NCBI GenBank assembly: GCA_037444305.1
Contig: JBBIMP010000013.1
Location: 62,001 to 126,000 of the forward strand
Length of the DNA: 64,000 nucleotides
From: JBBIMP01 sp037444305
GTDB lineage: Bacteria; Acidobacteriota; UBA6911
Direction: 5' to 3'
In this document: positions 1 through 8,279 of the stretch, piece after piece
Layout of the letters: each line of letters starts with the position of its first letter
Position numbering within the stretch: the stretch's first letter is position 1
Made by a program: the position numbers and the translations under genes
The notes under the pieces: model-generated
Database searches by the model: none
Told to the model about the DNA's origin: nothing
What the model saw: only the letters and a program-made list of their open reading frames with translations

Positions 1-1
1 T

Positions 2-910
2 CTCGTGATCGTCGTCATCACCGGGTACGCCACGATCGAGACCGCCGTCGATGCCATGAAGGCCGGGGCCTACGACTTTCTCCCAAAGCCATTCACACCG
101 AACGAGTTGCGGCTGATCATCGGCCGCGGCTTCGAGCGCTGGCGCCTGACCAAGGAAGCGCAGCGTCTGCGCCGGGAGAAAGAGGATGTCGAGCGCAAAT
201 TCGTCTCGCTGGTATCCCACCAGCTCAAAAGCCCGCTGGTTGCAGTCAAACAGTATTTGGACGTTCTGATGTGCATCTCGCGGGAACAACTGCCGGAGAC
301 TGCGGCCGAGTGGGTTCACCGCTCCCAGGCGAGACTGGGCGAGATGCTGACGATCATCCATGACTGGCTTGCACTTTCGCGCATAGGCAGCGGTTCGCTG
401 TGCGATTGCCGGGCGGCTACGGACCTCGGCGCAGTGGCGGCCGCAGCAATCCTCGAGCATCAGCAAGGCCCCGGGGGCGTGGAGGTTTCGTTCACGGCAT
501 CGATTCCGCCCGACCTGCCTCTCGTGCGCGGCGATGAAGTGAGCCTCCGCACGCTGGTCGGCAACCTGGTGAGCAATGCCGTCAAGTACAACCGCCCGGG
601 AGGCGCCGTGTCGGTCAATGCCTTCAGGGCCGGCAGCCAGGTCACGCTCGAGGTGAGCGATACCGGAATCGGGATTCCGGAAGCGGCGCTGCACCGGCTG
701 TTCGACGAATTCTACCGGGTAAAGACGCCGGAAACGCGGAACATCCCGGGGACGGGCCTCGGCCTTGCCATCTGCCGCAGGATTGTCAGCGAACTGGGTG
801 GAACCATCGATGTCCGAAGCAGGGAGGGCGAAGGAACCACATTCATCATTCATCTCTCGCTAGCCGAGAAAAACGCCGGGATCGAAACCCAATCAGGTGA
901 GTGCCAATGA
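2..910 (+). CDS. Response receiver / sensor histidine kinase, 5' end cut by window edge
   Basis: The reading frame is open at the left edge, so the N-terminus is missing. Counting from the GTG at 5, residues 1-45 are the end of a receiver domain with the conserved lysine in the KPF motif near residue 28. A short coiled linker follows, then a HisKA dimerisation domain with the phospho-accepting histidine at about residue 72 (VSHQLKSP), then a HATPase_c domain with an N-box (NAVKYN), a G1 box (DTGIGIP) and a G2 box (GTGLGL). It is therefore a receiver-kinase hybrid without a visible membrane segment, probably cytoplasmic. Its stop overlaps the start of the next receiver gene by ATGA, so the two are translationally coupled. 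The location upstream of hydrogenase genes suggests control of that operon, which is inference. Confidence 0.9.
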   Translation, partial: LVIVVITGYATIETAVDAMKAGAYDFLPKPFTPNELRLIIGRGFERWRLTKEAQRLRREKEDVERKFVSLVSHQLKSPLVAVKQYLDVLMCISREQLPETAAEWVHRSQARLGEMLTIIHDWLALSRIGSGSLCDCRAATDLGAVAAAAILEHQQGPGGVEVSFTASIPPDLPLVRGDEVSLRTLVGNLVSNAVKYNRPGGAVSVNAFRAGSQVTLEVSDTGIGIPEAALHRLFDEFYRVKTPETRNIPGTGLGLAICRRIVSELGGTIDVRSREGEGTTFIIHLSLAEKNAGIETQSGECQ

Positions 911-1332
911 GCGAACAAAAAACTGTGCTGATCATCGACGACGACCGGGACTTTGTCGCCGCCATCGAGACCCTGCTGACGCATTACGGATATCGCGTCG
1001 CCACGGCGGCGGACGGGCGTGCGGGGTTGCAGGAAGCCAAACGGCTGCTGCCGGACCTGATCCTGCTCGACATAATAATGTCTGAGAGGACCGAGGGATT
1101 CTTCGTCCTGCAGGAAATACGCCGGACCGCTGCCTTGAGCAACACCCCGGTGATCGTCGTGTCTTCCATCTATTCCGATCAACCCATTTTCCGCATCAGT
1201 CCGGAAGCCGGCTGGCTCCCGGCCAACCTATTCTTGCCGAAACCGGTGGAGCCGGCCAGACTGCTGGAAGAGGCGCGCCGGCTCACTGGGGGTGGAGGCA
1301 GCCAGGCAACGGTCGCAGGGGGGGAACGATGA
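907..1332 (+). CDS. Single-domain response regulator
   Basis: This 141-residue protein is a lone CheY-like receiver. The acidic pair is at residues 11-12 (IIDDD), the phospho-accepting aspartate at about residue 55 (LLDIIM), and the conserved lysine lies in LPKPVEP near the C-terminus. There is no output domain. The ATG at 907 is preferred over the in-frame GTG at 901 because an AGGTGAG ribosome site lies just upstream and the ATG overlaps the preceding stop. The gene overlaps the hydrogenase beta-subunit start, so it sits inside one transcription unit with kinase and hydrogenase genes. It is a likely phosphorelay partner of one or both neighbouring kinases; the downstream target is unknown. 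Confidence 0.88.
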   Translation: MSEQKTVLIIDDDRDFVAAIETLLTHYGYRVATAADGRAGLQEAKRLLPDLILLDIIMSERTEGFFVLQEIRRTAALSNTPVIVVSSIYSDQPIFRISPEAGWLPANLFLPKPVEPARLLEEARRLTGGGGSQATVAGGER

Positions 1333-2384
1333 AAATATTAAAGATGCCCAAGGACAATCTAGACCTCTTCGTATCCGTCCTTCCTGCCTTCGGACAGGTC
1401 TACGCCCCGGTTCGACGAGGAAGCGGCTACGCCTTCGCGCCGCCGGCGCGCTGGTCCGAAGTGTGCATGGACTACACGCGGACCCATCTCCCCCCCAAAA
1501 AATTCGTTCTGCCGCCGAGGGAACCCACGTTCCGCTTTGACCCGGGCCAGGGTTTCCAGGATCTGCTCGCGGAGGCCTCGACGCCCACGGTGCTCTTCGG
1601 CGTGCACGCCTACGACATATACGGGTTGAACATCCTGGACCGCGTTTTCGCGCAGGGGCCCTACAAGGATCCCTATTACATCGCCCGCCGCCAGAGCACG
1701 GCCGTGATCGGCGCCGATTTCCGGCCCGACGAACTCCACTTCGCCCTTTCGATGAACGCTGACTTCGTGGACAGCGGGTTCGACCTTTTCCTGAGCGACC
1801 TCGGCGACGACTACCTGGTGCTTGTCGGGACGAGCCGGGGGGATGACATCGTCCTCCTGAGCGGCTGCCTGATGGAGGAACCTTCAGTGGCGGACATCGC
1901 CGAGTACAAGCGCCGCTCAAACCTGCGCCGCGCAGGTTACCGCAACCGGGTCAAACTGGAAGACCTGCCGGAGATCCTCGAGATGGAGTACCACAGCAGG
2001 GTCTGGAACGAAATGGGCGACCGGTGCCTCTCGTGCGGATCATGCAGCACGGTCTGCCCCACCTGCTACTGCTTCGACGTCAGCGACGAGGTCGAGCTGG
2101 GCAGCCGGGCTGGACAGCGGGTTCGCTCGTGGGACTCCTGCCTTTTCAAGACGCATGCGCTGGTCGCGGGGGGCGAGAATTTCAGGGCCGCGCGCTCGTC
2201 CCGGATCAAGTTCCGTTTCTATCACAAGCAGCGCGGTTTTGTCGCCGAGTACGGCCGCCCAAGCTGCGTCGGTTGCGGACGCTGCATCGAGGTCTGCCCG
2301 GCCGAAATCAACATTGCGACTGTCATCGATAGCATCCGAGGTGAGCGAGATGGATCTGCAAGCAGCTCTTCCGCATCCGCCTAG
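1329..2384 (+). CDS. Group 3b [NiFe] hydrogenase (sulfhydrogenase) beta subunit, 4Fe-4S electron-transfer protein
   Basis: This 351-residue soluble protein belongs to the HydB/HyhB family, which relays electrons between the flavin subunit and the hydrogenase dimer. Two iron-sulfur motifs are visible: CLSCGSC with a following CPTC near residue 233, and CVGCGRCIEVCP near residue 314, giving two clusters. The N-terminal two thirds match the 4Fe-4S dicluster beta-subunit family shared with anaerobic sulfite reductase subunit A. The start overlaps the receiver stop by ATGA. The gene heads the canonical beta-gamma-delta-alpha order of cytoplasmic NAD(P)-linked group 3b enzymes, which is what fixes the assignment. 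Confidence 0.88.
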   Translation: MKILKMPKDNLDLFVSVLPAFGQVYAPVRRGSGYAFAPPARWSEVCMDYTRTHLPPKKFVLPPREPTFRFDPGQGFQDLLAEASTPTVLFGVHAYDIYGLNILDRVFAQGPYKDPYYIARRQSTAVIGADFRPDELHFALSMNADFVDSGFDLFLSDLGDDYLVLVGTSRGDDIVLLSGCLMEEPSVADIAEYKRRSNLRRAGYRNRVKLEDLPEILEMEYHSRVWNEMGDRCLSCGSCSTVCPTCYCFDVSDEVELGSRAGQRVRSWDSCLFKTHALVAGGENFRAARSSRIKFRFYHKQRGFVAEYGRPSCVGCGRCIEVCPAEINIATVIDSIRGERDGSASSSSASA

Positions 2385-3219
2385 TCAAATGGACAATCCC
2401 TATCTGCCCTTCCCGGCCCGCATCGTGCGGATTCACCGGATGGCGCCGGACAATTACCTTTTCCAGCTGCGCTTCACGGACGCCGCCGTGGCGGAAAACT
2501 GGAATCATCGGCCGGGCCAATTCGTCGAGCTTTCCGTCATCGGGACCGGCGAGGCCCCCATCTCCATCGCCTCGGCCCCGACGCGCAAAGGCATACTCGA
2601 ACTCTGCGTGCGCCAGGCGGGGAGAGTGACGGGGGCGCTGTACCGGCTGCCGACAAACTCCGTGGTCGGCATCCGCGGCCCTTACGGCAACGGCTTCCCG
2701 GTCGAGGCGATGGCGGGGCACGACCTGCTCATCGTCGCCGGCGGCCTGGGTATGGCGCCGCTGCGCTCGCTTCTGTGGTATGCGCTGGATTACCGGGAAC
2801 AGTTCAAGACCGTGACGCTGATGTACGGCGCGCGCACGCCGGAGGACATGCTCTTCCGCGACGAACTGCTCTCGCTGGCCGATGTGGTGGACCTCAACAT
2901 CCTGCTGACCGTGGACCGCGATCCGGGCGGGAACTGGAAGCATCATGTCGGACTGCTCCCGGAACTGTTCAAGAAGGCCGAGATCGACCCGCAGACGACC
3001 TACGCGGCGGTGGTCGGGCCGCCGATCGTCTACAAGTTCGTCCTGCTCGAACTGCTCAAGCTCAACTTCCACAAAGACCGCATCCTCATGAGCCTCGAGC
3101 GCAGGATGAAGTGCGGAGTGGGCAAGTGCGGCCATTGCAGCGTCGGCTACAAATACACCTGCATCCACGGTCCGGTCTTCACCTACTGGGATGCCATCAA
3201 CCTTCCGGAAGTCGTATAG
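2350..3219 (+). CDS. Group 3b [NiFe] hydrogenase gamma subunit, FAD/NAD(P)-binding oxidoreductase
   Basis: This 289-residue protein has an FAD-binding ferredoxin-reductase domain (about residues 15-105), an NAD(P)-binding domain (about 110-230, with GGLGMAPLRS) and a C-terminal cysteine cluster of the PyrK/DHODB type (CGVGKCGHC near residue 253, then a fourth cysteine near 270) for a 2Fe-2S centre. It carries electrons between NAD(P)H and the hydrogenase clusters. The start at 2350 is chosen because GAGGTGA lies about six bases upstream; a later ATG at 2389, just past the beta stop, is possible. It overlaps the end of the beta subunit gene by 35 bases. Confidence 0.9.
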   Translation: MDLQAALPHPPSQMDNPYLPFPARIVRIHRMAPDNYLFQLRFTDAAVAENWNHRPGQFVELSVIGTGEAPISIASAPTRKGILELCVRQAGRVTGALYRLPTNSVVGIRGPYGNGFPVEAMAGHDLLIVAGGLGMAPLRSLLWYALDYREQFKTVTLMYGARTPEDMLFRDELLSLADVVDLNILLTVDRDPGGNWKHHVGLLPELFKKAEIDPQTTYAAVVGPPIVYKFVLLELLKLNFHKDRILMSLERRMKCGVGKCGHCSVGYKYTCIHGPVFTYWDAINLPEVV

Positions 3220-3228
3220 GAGTAACCC

Positions 3229-3999
3229 GTGACAAAGCCTAAGATCGGAATCTTCGGATTGAGCGGCTGCTGGGGCGAACAGATCGTCATTCTGAACTGC
3301 GAGGACCGGCTGCTGGACATCGTCGGGGCGGTGGACATCGTGGATTTTCTCGGGGGTTCGAGCGTCAACGACAAGGAAAGCCGGCTTGACGTCGCTTTTG
3401 TCGAAGGATCCGTCGCCAACGCCCGCGAGGAAAAGACCCTGCTGCGGATACGCGAGCGCGCCGGGATCCTCGTCGCCTGCGGCAGCTGCGCCTGCTTCGG
3501 CGGCATCGCGGCCATGGATGCGAACCGGCCGCGGGAGGAAATCGTCCGGCTGGTCTACGGCGACGCCGGCGCCTTCGGCTGGGACATCGGGCCGCACAGG
3601 CCGCTGGCCGAATTCGTCAAGGTGGATGTCGCCCTTCCCGGCTGCCCGATGGAGAAGGAGGATTTTCTCCGGGCTGTCGCGAGCCTGCTCAACGGCGACC
3701 TGCCGCTCATGCCCGCCTATCCCGTCTGCCTCGAGTGCAAGACGAGGGAAACCGACTGCCTCCTGGTGAAGCGCGGCGTTGCCTGCGCGGGGCCCGTGAC
3801 TACGGCCGGCTGCGGCGCGCGCTGCCCGGGGCACAACGTGGCGTGCATCGGCTGCCGGGGGCCGGTCGACGAAGCCAACATGAGCTCGCTCGAGGCGATT
3901 CTCGTCGAGAAGGCCCTCGCGCGGGAGGACGTCAAGCGAAAACTCAGGACATTTGCGGTTCCTGTGCTGGACCGGGAAACATATGGAGGCTCGGCATGA
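3229..3999 (+). CDS. Group 3b [NiFe] hydrogenase small (delta) subunit
   Basis: This 256-residue protein belongs to the F420-nonreducing/sulfhydrogenase small-subunit family. It binds the proximal and further 4Fe-4S clusters and pairs with the catalytic large subunit. Visible cysteine motifs are GLSGCWG near the N-terminus, ACGSCACFGG about residue 85, LPGCP about residue 137, and a dense C-terminal set (CLEC, TDC, CGARCPG, CIGC). There is no Tat signal, in keeping with a cytoplasmic enzyme. The start is GTG, preceded by an AGGAG ribosome site. The stop overlaps the large-subunit ATG by ATGA. Confidence 0.92.
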   Translation: MTKPKIGIFGLSGCWGEQIVILNCEDRLLDIVGAVDIVDFLGGSSVNDKESRLDVAFVEGSVANAREEKTLLRIRERAGILVACGSCACFGGIAAMDANRPREEIVRLVYGDAGAFGWDIGPHRPLAEFVKVDVALPGCPMEKEDFLRAVASLLNGDLPLMPAYPVCLECKTRETDCLLVKRGVACAGPVTTAGCGARCPGHNVACIGCRGPVDEANMSSLEAILVEKALAREDVKRKLRTFAVPVLDRETYGGSA

Positions 4000-5294
4000 C
4001 GCGCACCATTACAGTCGATCACCTGACACGTGTCGAAGGGCATGGAGGGATTACCGTTCACCTCGACGGCGACAAGATCGGCGAGGTCGAACTGAACGTT
4101 TTCGAGGGAATCCGCTTGTTCGAAGGGCTGGTGCACGGCCGGCACATGGAGGACGCGACCGGCATCGTTTCGCGCATCTGCGCGATCTGCTCGCACGGAC
4201 ACAGCATCACCTCGCTGCGGGCGCTGGAAGATGCGCTCGGGGTGGAGGTGTCCGCGCAGACGAGAAAGCTGCGCGATCTCGCCTTCCAGGGGGCCAACAT
4301 CGAGAGCCACGCGCTGCACGTTTTCGTGCTCGCCCTCCCCGACTTGCTGGACCATCCGAGCGTGATCAGCCTGGCGGGCGTGGCCCCCGGAACGGTGGCC
4401 CTGGCGCTGCGCCTCAAGAAGCTGGGAAACACGATTCAGGAAATCGTCGGCGGCCGGGCCGTCCACCCGATGAACTACGTCATCGGCGGGTTCGGCAAGG
4501 TTCCTGCGATCGACGATCTGGTGTCGCTGAAGGCGGAACTCGGCCGCGGCCTGGACGACTGCAAGCTCGCGCTCGAGGCCCTGCTGAAGGTCGAGGTCCC
4601 GGCGTTCGCGGAAGAGCCCATTCTCTGCGCGGCCCTGGAGCCCGAAGACGAGGCGTTCTTCTTCGGGCGCACCATCCGGGTCGGCGACAGCCGCAAGCCG
4701 GCAAGGATACCGGTGGCCGAATACAGGAAGCTGACCAACGAACACTGCGTCGCCCATTCGCACGCGAAAAGGAGCGCCTACGAGGGCAAATCCTACATGG
4801 TCGGTGCGCTGGCGCGGCTGACCCTCAACGGTGACAGGATCGGCGGCCTGGCGCGCACTGCCTGGGACGAACTGGGCCTGACGCTCCCCTCCGCCAACAT
4901 CGTGATGAACAACGTGGCCCAGGCGGTGGAGATGGTCTTCTCGGTCGAGCGCGCCCTGGCCATCGTAAACGAACTGCTGGAGCAGGGGGTCGCACAGGAG
5001 GAGCCCGCCGCTTATCGCGCACGCGCCTGCAGGGGCGCCGCTGCAACCGAGGTGCCGCGGGGCACGCTGTTCTACTCCTATGAGCTGGATGCCCGCGGAT
5101 ACGTGGCCGCGGCCGATGTTATCACCCCCACAGCTCAGAACCTCAGCCACGCCGAAAGTCAGCTGCGCGCCGCCGTGAACTCCGGTCTCGGGTCCGGCGC
5201 CTCGGACGACATCCTGAAGCGGCGGCTCGAGATAGTGGCGCGAGCCTACGATCCCTGCATCAGCTGTTCCGTCCACCTGATCCGGACCGCCTGA
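3996..5294 (+). CDS. Group 3b [NiFe] hydrogenase large (alpha) subunit
   Basis: This 432-residue catalytic subunit carries both nickel-binding motifs: N-terminal RICAICSHGH at about residues 52-61 (L1) and C-terminal DPCISCSVH (L2). The L2 motif is followed by a five-residue tail (LIRTA), the kind of short extension removed by a maturation protease after Ni-Fe insertion. The matching protease gene is at 7361-7873 in the same operon. Length and motifs fit the cytoplasmic NAD(P)-dependent sulfhydrogenase class, which reversibly oxidises H2. The ATG overlaps the small-subunit stop. Direction in vivo (H2 production or uptake) cannot be read from sequence. Confidence 0.93.
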   Translation: MTRTITVDHLTRVEGHGGITVHLDGDKIGEVELNVFEGIRLFEGLVHGRHMEDATGIVSRICAICSHGHSITSLRALEDALGVEVSAQTRKLRDLAFQGANIESHALHVFVLALPDLLDHPSVISLAGVAPGTVALALRLKKLGNTIQEIVGGRAVHPMNYVIGGFGKVPAIDDLVSLKAELGRGLDDCKLALEALLKVEVPAFAEEPILCAALEPEDEAFFFGRTIRVGDSRKPARIPVAEYRKLTNEHCVAHSHAKRSAYEGKSYMVGALARLTLNGDRIGGLARTAWDELGLTLPSANIVMNNVAQAVEMVFSVERALAIVNELLEQGVAQEEPAAYRARACRGAAATEVPRGTLFYSYELDARGYVAAADVITPTAQNLSHAESQLRAAVNSGLGSGASDDILKRRLEIVARAYDPCISCSVHLIRTA

Positions 5295-5373
5295 TGGGCC
5301 GGAGGAGTGCAACGCACAATCCGGGCCTCACCACGGTCCAGGCGGCGGCGAGAAGGCCGGTTGGCAGGAAACC

Positions 5374-7428
5374 ATGATCGGTCGGCTGCATGACATTTCG
5401 TTGCGCGCAAAGATCATGACCGGCTTCGTGCTGATCGTGCTGGGCGGCACAACCGTCTCCACCCTGATTGGATCCCGCATCATTGCCAAGGCGATGCTCA
5501 ACGAGGCGCTCAAACGCGTGGGCCACGGCCTCGAAGCCGCGAGCGTGATGTACGGCGCACGGCTGGATGTCATGGGCAAATCGATTGTCTGGGCGGCTTC
5601 GGCGGCAAAGCTGGTCGAGGCCACCGGCCCGGCGGACAAAGACCGCCTGGCACAGGTCCTCTCCGACCTGCAGAAGGACAACAACCTGCACTTCCTGTCC
5701 TTTGTCGATGCCGCAGGCGGCAGGGTGATCCACGGCGGGGGAGGCGAACGCAGACCCGTGGTCCTCGCCCACCCGCATGCGGATTTCGTCGCCGGCGCGC
5801 TCGAGGGCAGGATTGTGGCCGGAACCGGAATCCTGGAGGAAGAGGAGCTGCGTGCGGAGAACCCTGCGCTCGTGCGGCAGGCGCTCGTGGAATCGGATGG
5901 GATATCCGGCGGCGGCGCTGCTGCGACCAGGGCCGTCCGTTCCGGCATGGTTCTCCTGGCGGCCGCCCCCGTGTGGGCCGGCCAGCGGTTGGCCGGAGTC
6001 CTTTACGGCGGCATCCTGCTGAACCGCAACCACGAGATCGTGGGCCAGATCAAGGATGTCATCTATGGGGGGGACCAGTCGATCAATCCCGAGATGGGGA
6101 CGGTTTCGATCTATCTCGGGGAGGCCAGGATCGCCACCAGCGTGATGGCGGGCGAGGCGCAGCGCGCCGCCGGCGCCACGCTGTCGCAGGACGTGGTCCG
6201 CGCCGTCCTTCAGGAGGGTCAGCGCTGGTACGGCCGCGACAGGGTGGCCGACGGCTGGGATATTGCCGCGTGCGACCCGGTGCGCGACTACAAGGGGAGG
6301 ATCGTCGGCATCCTCCGTGTGAGCACGCCCGAACAGCCCTATCTGGCAGTCCGGACCGACATGATGCTCACCTTTCTGGTGGTCGCCGCGGGGGGAGTCC
6401 TCGTGGTGCTGGGATTGACCTATCTCATCACCCGCAGCATGATCCAGCCGCTCGAGGCGATGGTAACGGCAAGCAACCGGATCGCGGCGGGGGACCTCGA
6501 CCACGCGGTGAACGTGCGCACCTCGGACGAGATCGGCGATCTTGCCAGCTCGTTCAACAAGATGGTCGCGAGTCTCAAGACGATGAAACTCCAGTTGGAG
6601 GAGTGGGGGCGGACGCTGGAGGAGAAGGTGCATGAGCGCACCGAGGAACTGGTCGAGGTGCAAGGCCAGATGGCGCAATCGGCCAAGATGGCTTCGCTCG
6701 GCCGGCTAGCCGCCGGCGTGGCGCACGAAATCAACAATCCGCTGGGCGGCATTCTCACATTCAGCATGCTGGCGCTCGAGGATATCGGCAGCGATCATCC
6801 CTTGCGCGAGAATCTCGAGATCATCGTCAAGCAGACGCTTCGCTGCCGGGAGACGGTCAAAGGGTTGCTGGACTTCGCCCGGCAGTCCTCCCCGACCGCC
6901 TCGAAGACCGACATAAACTCCGTCGTGGACAAGACTCTCTCGCTGCTTGAAGGGCAGTCGATTTTCCAAAACATACGGATTCAGCGCAGGCTCGCGCCCG
7001 GTCTTGTGCCGGCTGCCATCGACGCCGGGCAACTCCAGCAGGTCGTGGTCAACATCGTGCTCAATGCCGTGGATGCCATGGAGGAGTGCGGAACCCTCAC
7101 GGTGGAGACTCTGCCGGCGCCCGAAAAGGACGGCGTCATGATCCGCATCAGCGACACCGGCAAGGGCATCCCCGAGAGCATTCTTCCCTACATTTTCGAG
7201 CCCTTCTTCACGACGAAGAAAGTCGGCCAGGGGACCGGCCTCGGGTTGTCGATTGTGCACGGCATCGTCACTCGCGTGGGAGGCAAAGTGGAGGTGCAAA
7301 GCACCCCGGAGGGCGCCGTCTTCACAGTCATGTTCATGCGTGCCCAGGAGGAGGACAAAGGTGCCGGAAACGGTTCAGAGCCCAAGGACGCTGGTGATAG
7401 CCCTGGGCAACCCGCTGGCGGGGGATGA
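5374..7428 (+). CDS. Membrane sensor histidine kinase with Cache and HAMP domains
   Basis: This 684-residue kinase has one membrane segment at about residues 14-34, a periplasmic Cache-type sensory region to about 328, and a second membrane segment at about 330-350. A HAMP domain, a coiled coil (about 400-435) and HisKA follow, with the histidine near residue 450 in GVAHEINNPLGG. The HATPase domain has an N-box (NIVLNAVDAME), DTGKGIP and GTGLGLS. The GVAHEINNPL box is typical of NtrB/AtoS-like kinases that pair with sigma-54 activators, though none is encoded here. The gene lies between the hydrogenase large subunit and the maturation protease, whose start it overlaps, so it is likely co-transcribed. 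Its ligand is unknown. Confidence 0.9.
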   Translation: MIGRLHDISLRAKIMTGFVLIVLGGTTVSTLIGSRIIAKAMLNEALKRVGHGLEAASVMYGARLDVMGKSIVWAASAAKLVEATGPADKDRLAQVLSDLQKDNNLHFLSFVDAAGGRVIHGGGGERRPVVLAHPHADFVAGALEGRIVAGTGILEEEELRAENPALVRQALVESDGISGGGAAATRAVRSGMVLLAAAPVWAGQRLAGVLYGGILLNRNHEIVGQIKDVIYGGDQSINPEMGTVSIYLGEARIATSVMAGEAQRAAGATLSQDVVRAVLQEGQRWYGRDRVADGWDIAACDPVRDYKGRIVGILRVSTPEQPYLAVRTDMMLTFLVVAAGGVLVVLGLTYLITRSMIQPLEAMVTASNRIAAGDLDHAVNVRTSDEIGDLASSFNKMVASLKTMKLQLEEWGRTLEEKVHERTEELVEVQGQMAQSAKMASLGRLAAGVAHEINNPLGGILTFSMLALEDIGSDHPLRENLEIIVKQTLRCRETVKGLLDFARQSSPTASKTDINSVVDKTLSLLEGQSIFQNIRIQRRLAPGLVPAAIDAGQLQQVVVNIVLNAVDAMEECGTLTVETLPAPEKDGVMIRISDTGKGIPESILPYIFEPFFTTKKVGQGTGLGLSIVHGIVTRVGGKVEVQSTPEGAVFTVMFMRAQEEDKGAGNGSEPKDAGDSPGQPAGGG

Positions 7429-7873
7429 CGCCTTCGGGCCGCGCGTTCTGGAGTGCCTTCTCCAGGAGAAGGTGGACCCGAGCCGTGTCGACCTGCTCGA
7501 TGCCCACACGGACCTCCTCGGCGCCATCGGCCGCTTCTCCGATTACGGCCTGGTCGTCCTGATCGATGCAGTTCTCGACCCGGCCGGGAACGCAGGAAAG
7601 CCAGGGGAAGTGGTCACTGTCGGTGAAGAGGATGTAGGGTCCTGGCCCAACCACTCGCCCGGCATTCACCGCATGTCCCCCTTGCTCGGGCTGAGGCTCT
7701 TCCGGACGCTGCACCCCGATGCGCCCACGCGCATTATCCTCGTTCTCCTGTGCGTGGGCTCGGGCGAAATCCTCTCGGCGGGTGGATTTGCCAATGACGC
7801 CACCGTTGCGCGCGGCGCCGAGGCTGTGCGGCGCATCCTCATGGGAATGCCTCGAGACCAGAGCGAGGAGTGA
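7361..7873 (+). CDS. Hydrogenase maturation protease (HycI/HybD/FrxA type)
   Basis: This 170-residue peptidase cleaves the C-terminal tail of the large subunit once nickel is inserted. Diagnostic features are the N-terminal ALGNPLAGDDAFG motif with the metal-ligand acidic residue, a second acidic site in LLDAHTDLL, and HSPGIHRMSP, which supplies a histidine near residue 100. The GTG at 7361 is chosen because AGGAGGAC lies seven bases upstream; a longer frame extends inside the kinase gene but is not protein-like there. It overlaps the kinase by 68 bases and closes the hydrogenase operon. Its substrate is most likely the product of 3996-5294. Confidence 0.9.
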   Translation: MPETVQSPRTLVIALGNPLAGDDAFGPRVLECLLQEKVDPSRVDLLDAHTDLLGAIGRFSDYGLVVLIDAVLDPAGNAGKPGEVVTVGEEDVGSWPNHSPGIHRMSPLLGLRLFRTLHPDAPTRIILVLLCVGSGEILSAGGFANDATVARGAEAVRRILMGMPRDQSEE

Positions 7874-8279
7874 CATATAAGCAATTCTAGTGGGCCGCCA
7901 AAAGTTTCCTGATCAGGCGAGCCCACGTGCTGCGCGCTTCGCGGGAGAAGTTTGCATCATCCTGTTCGGGATGTTTCCCTGCCGCGCCGGTTGCACTTTG
8001 GCCCTTTGCGGGGGATATGGCAATGCGGGCGCGGTGCGGGTTGAGCCTACAGAGGTTGCCCGCTTTTTAAAGCGCGTCCGCCTCGATGAGTCTGTCCTGA
8101 AAAACCAGGCTCGAACGGGAGCGCCGGTCTGCCGCGGTTGCCTTGACAAGGCGACCGGCATTCTCTCGCAGAAAATCGCTTCCCATTCTTTTTGCTTTTC
8201 AGTATTAAGGAGCGATATCCACGGCTCGCCGGACCGGGGATTCGCAAACCATTCCCCGTAATCGCAAGGAGGCGATCCC
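7874..8279. other. Intergenic region between hydrogenase operon and GMP synthase-type gene
   Basis: This 406-base stretch has no convincing gene; an open frame at 7890-8261 has no ribosome site and no protein-like pattern. A small hairpin (GCCTT-gac-AAGGC with flanking GGT/ACC) lies at about 8137-8157 but lacks a T-tract, so it is a weak terminator candidate. AAGGAGG at about 8265-8271 is the ribosome site of the next gene. No recognisable riboswitch or clear promoter pair was found. Confidence 0.5.

Noticed and set aside
2323..3834. Long open frames on the strand opposite the hydrogenase genes (and similar long antisense frames over leuS, uvrA, lepA and yhaN)
   Set aside because: They mirror the third-base GC bias of the real genes and show no coherent protein motifs.
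7890..8261. Open frame of 123 codons between the hydrogenase operon and guaA
   Set aside because: No ribosome site, cysteine-rich irregular composition and no recognisable family; better seen as intergenic sequence.
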